From NCBI GenBank assembly GCA_027306715.1, contig DAHUZG010000229.1:1-5554 (forward strand): 5,554 bases of DNA, in the 5' to 3' direction. The DNA is from Acidimicrobiaceae bacterium. GTDB lineage: Bacteria; Actinomycetota; Acidimicrobiia; Acidimicrobiales; Bog-793. Of this stretch, positions 5,546 to 5,554 are shown one piece after another (within the stretch, counting starts at the first letter, position 1; each line of letters opens with the position of its first letter). Position numbers and translations under genes: made by a program. Below the pieces are notes generated by a model that saw nothing but the letters and a program-made list of their open reading frames with translations, did not search any database and was not told the origin of the DNA.

Positions 5546-5554
5546 GCGAACGCC

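Overview
The window is about 70% GC by eye and reads as chromosome from a high-GC actinobacterium. The evidence is a PstB closest in detail to the mycobacterial form, TANNNT-type -10 boxes sitting just upstream of starts, GTG starts, and 1- to 4-base gene overlaps. I cannot name the genus.

Left part (1-1385). A partial phosphate-import ATPase gene, pstB, runs leftward out of the window. It diverges from a small transcription unit made of a possible 40-codon leader ORF and an uncharacterised small membrane protein. The 266-base gap between them holds the most informative regulatory signal: heptamers on the minus strand repeated at exactly 11-base steps, which looks like a binding array for an actinobacterial phosphate-starvation regulator (PhoP/RegX3 type), placed to activate pstB.

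Middle (1386-2501). A flavin-reductase-like (split-barrel FMN-binding) gene on the minus strand converges on the membrane-protein gene, with a GC-rich hairpin between them. Upstream of it, positions 2164-2501 contain no recognisable gene. They hold a possible 75-codon ORF that overlaps the flavin gene by ATGA, several inverted repeats, and two short tandem-repeat arrays next to the end of the next gene.

Right part (2502-5554). Two minus-strand genes form a tight operon with a GTGA stop/start overlap. The upstream one is a VirB4-like ATPase consisting essentially of the ATPase domain. The downstream one is a VirD4/TraG-like coupling protein with two N-terminal membrane segments. Together they are the two energising ATPases of a type IV secretion/conjugation module, which must continue rightward beyond the window. 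No relaxase, integrase, tRNA or CRISPR is visible. The 2164-2501 stretch is therefore the likely junction between ordinary chromosomal genes and a conjugative or formerly conjugative module, but no attachment site can be shown from this window alone.
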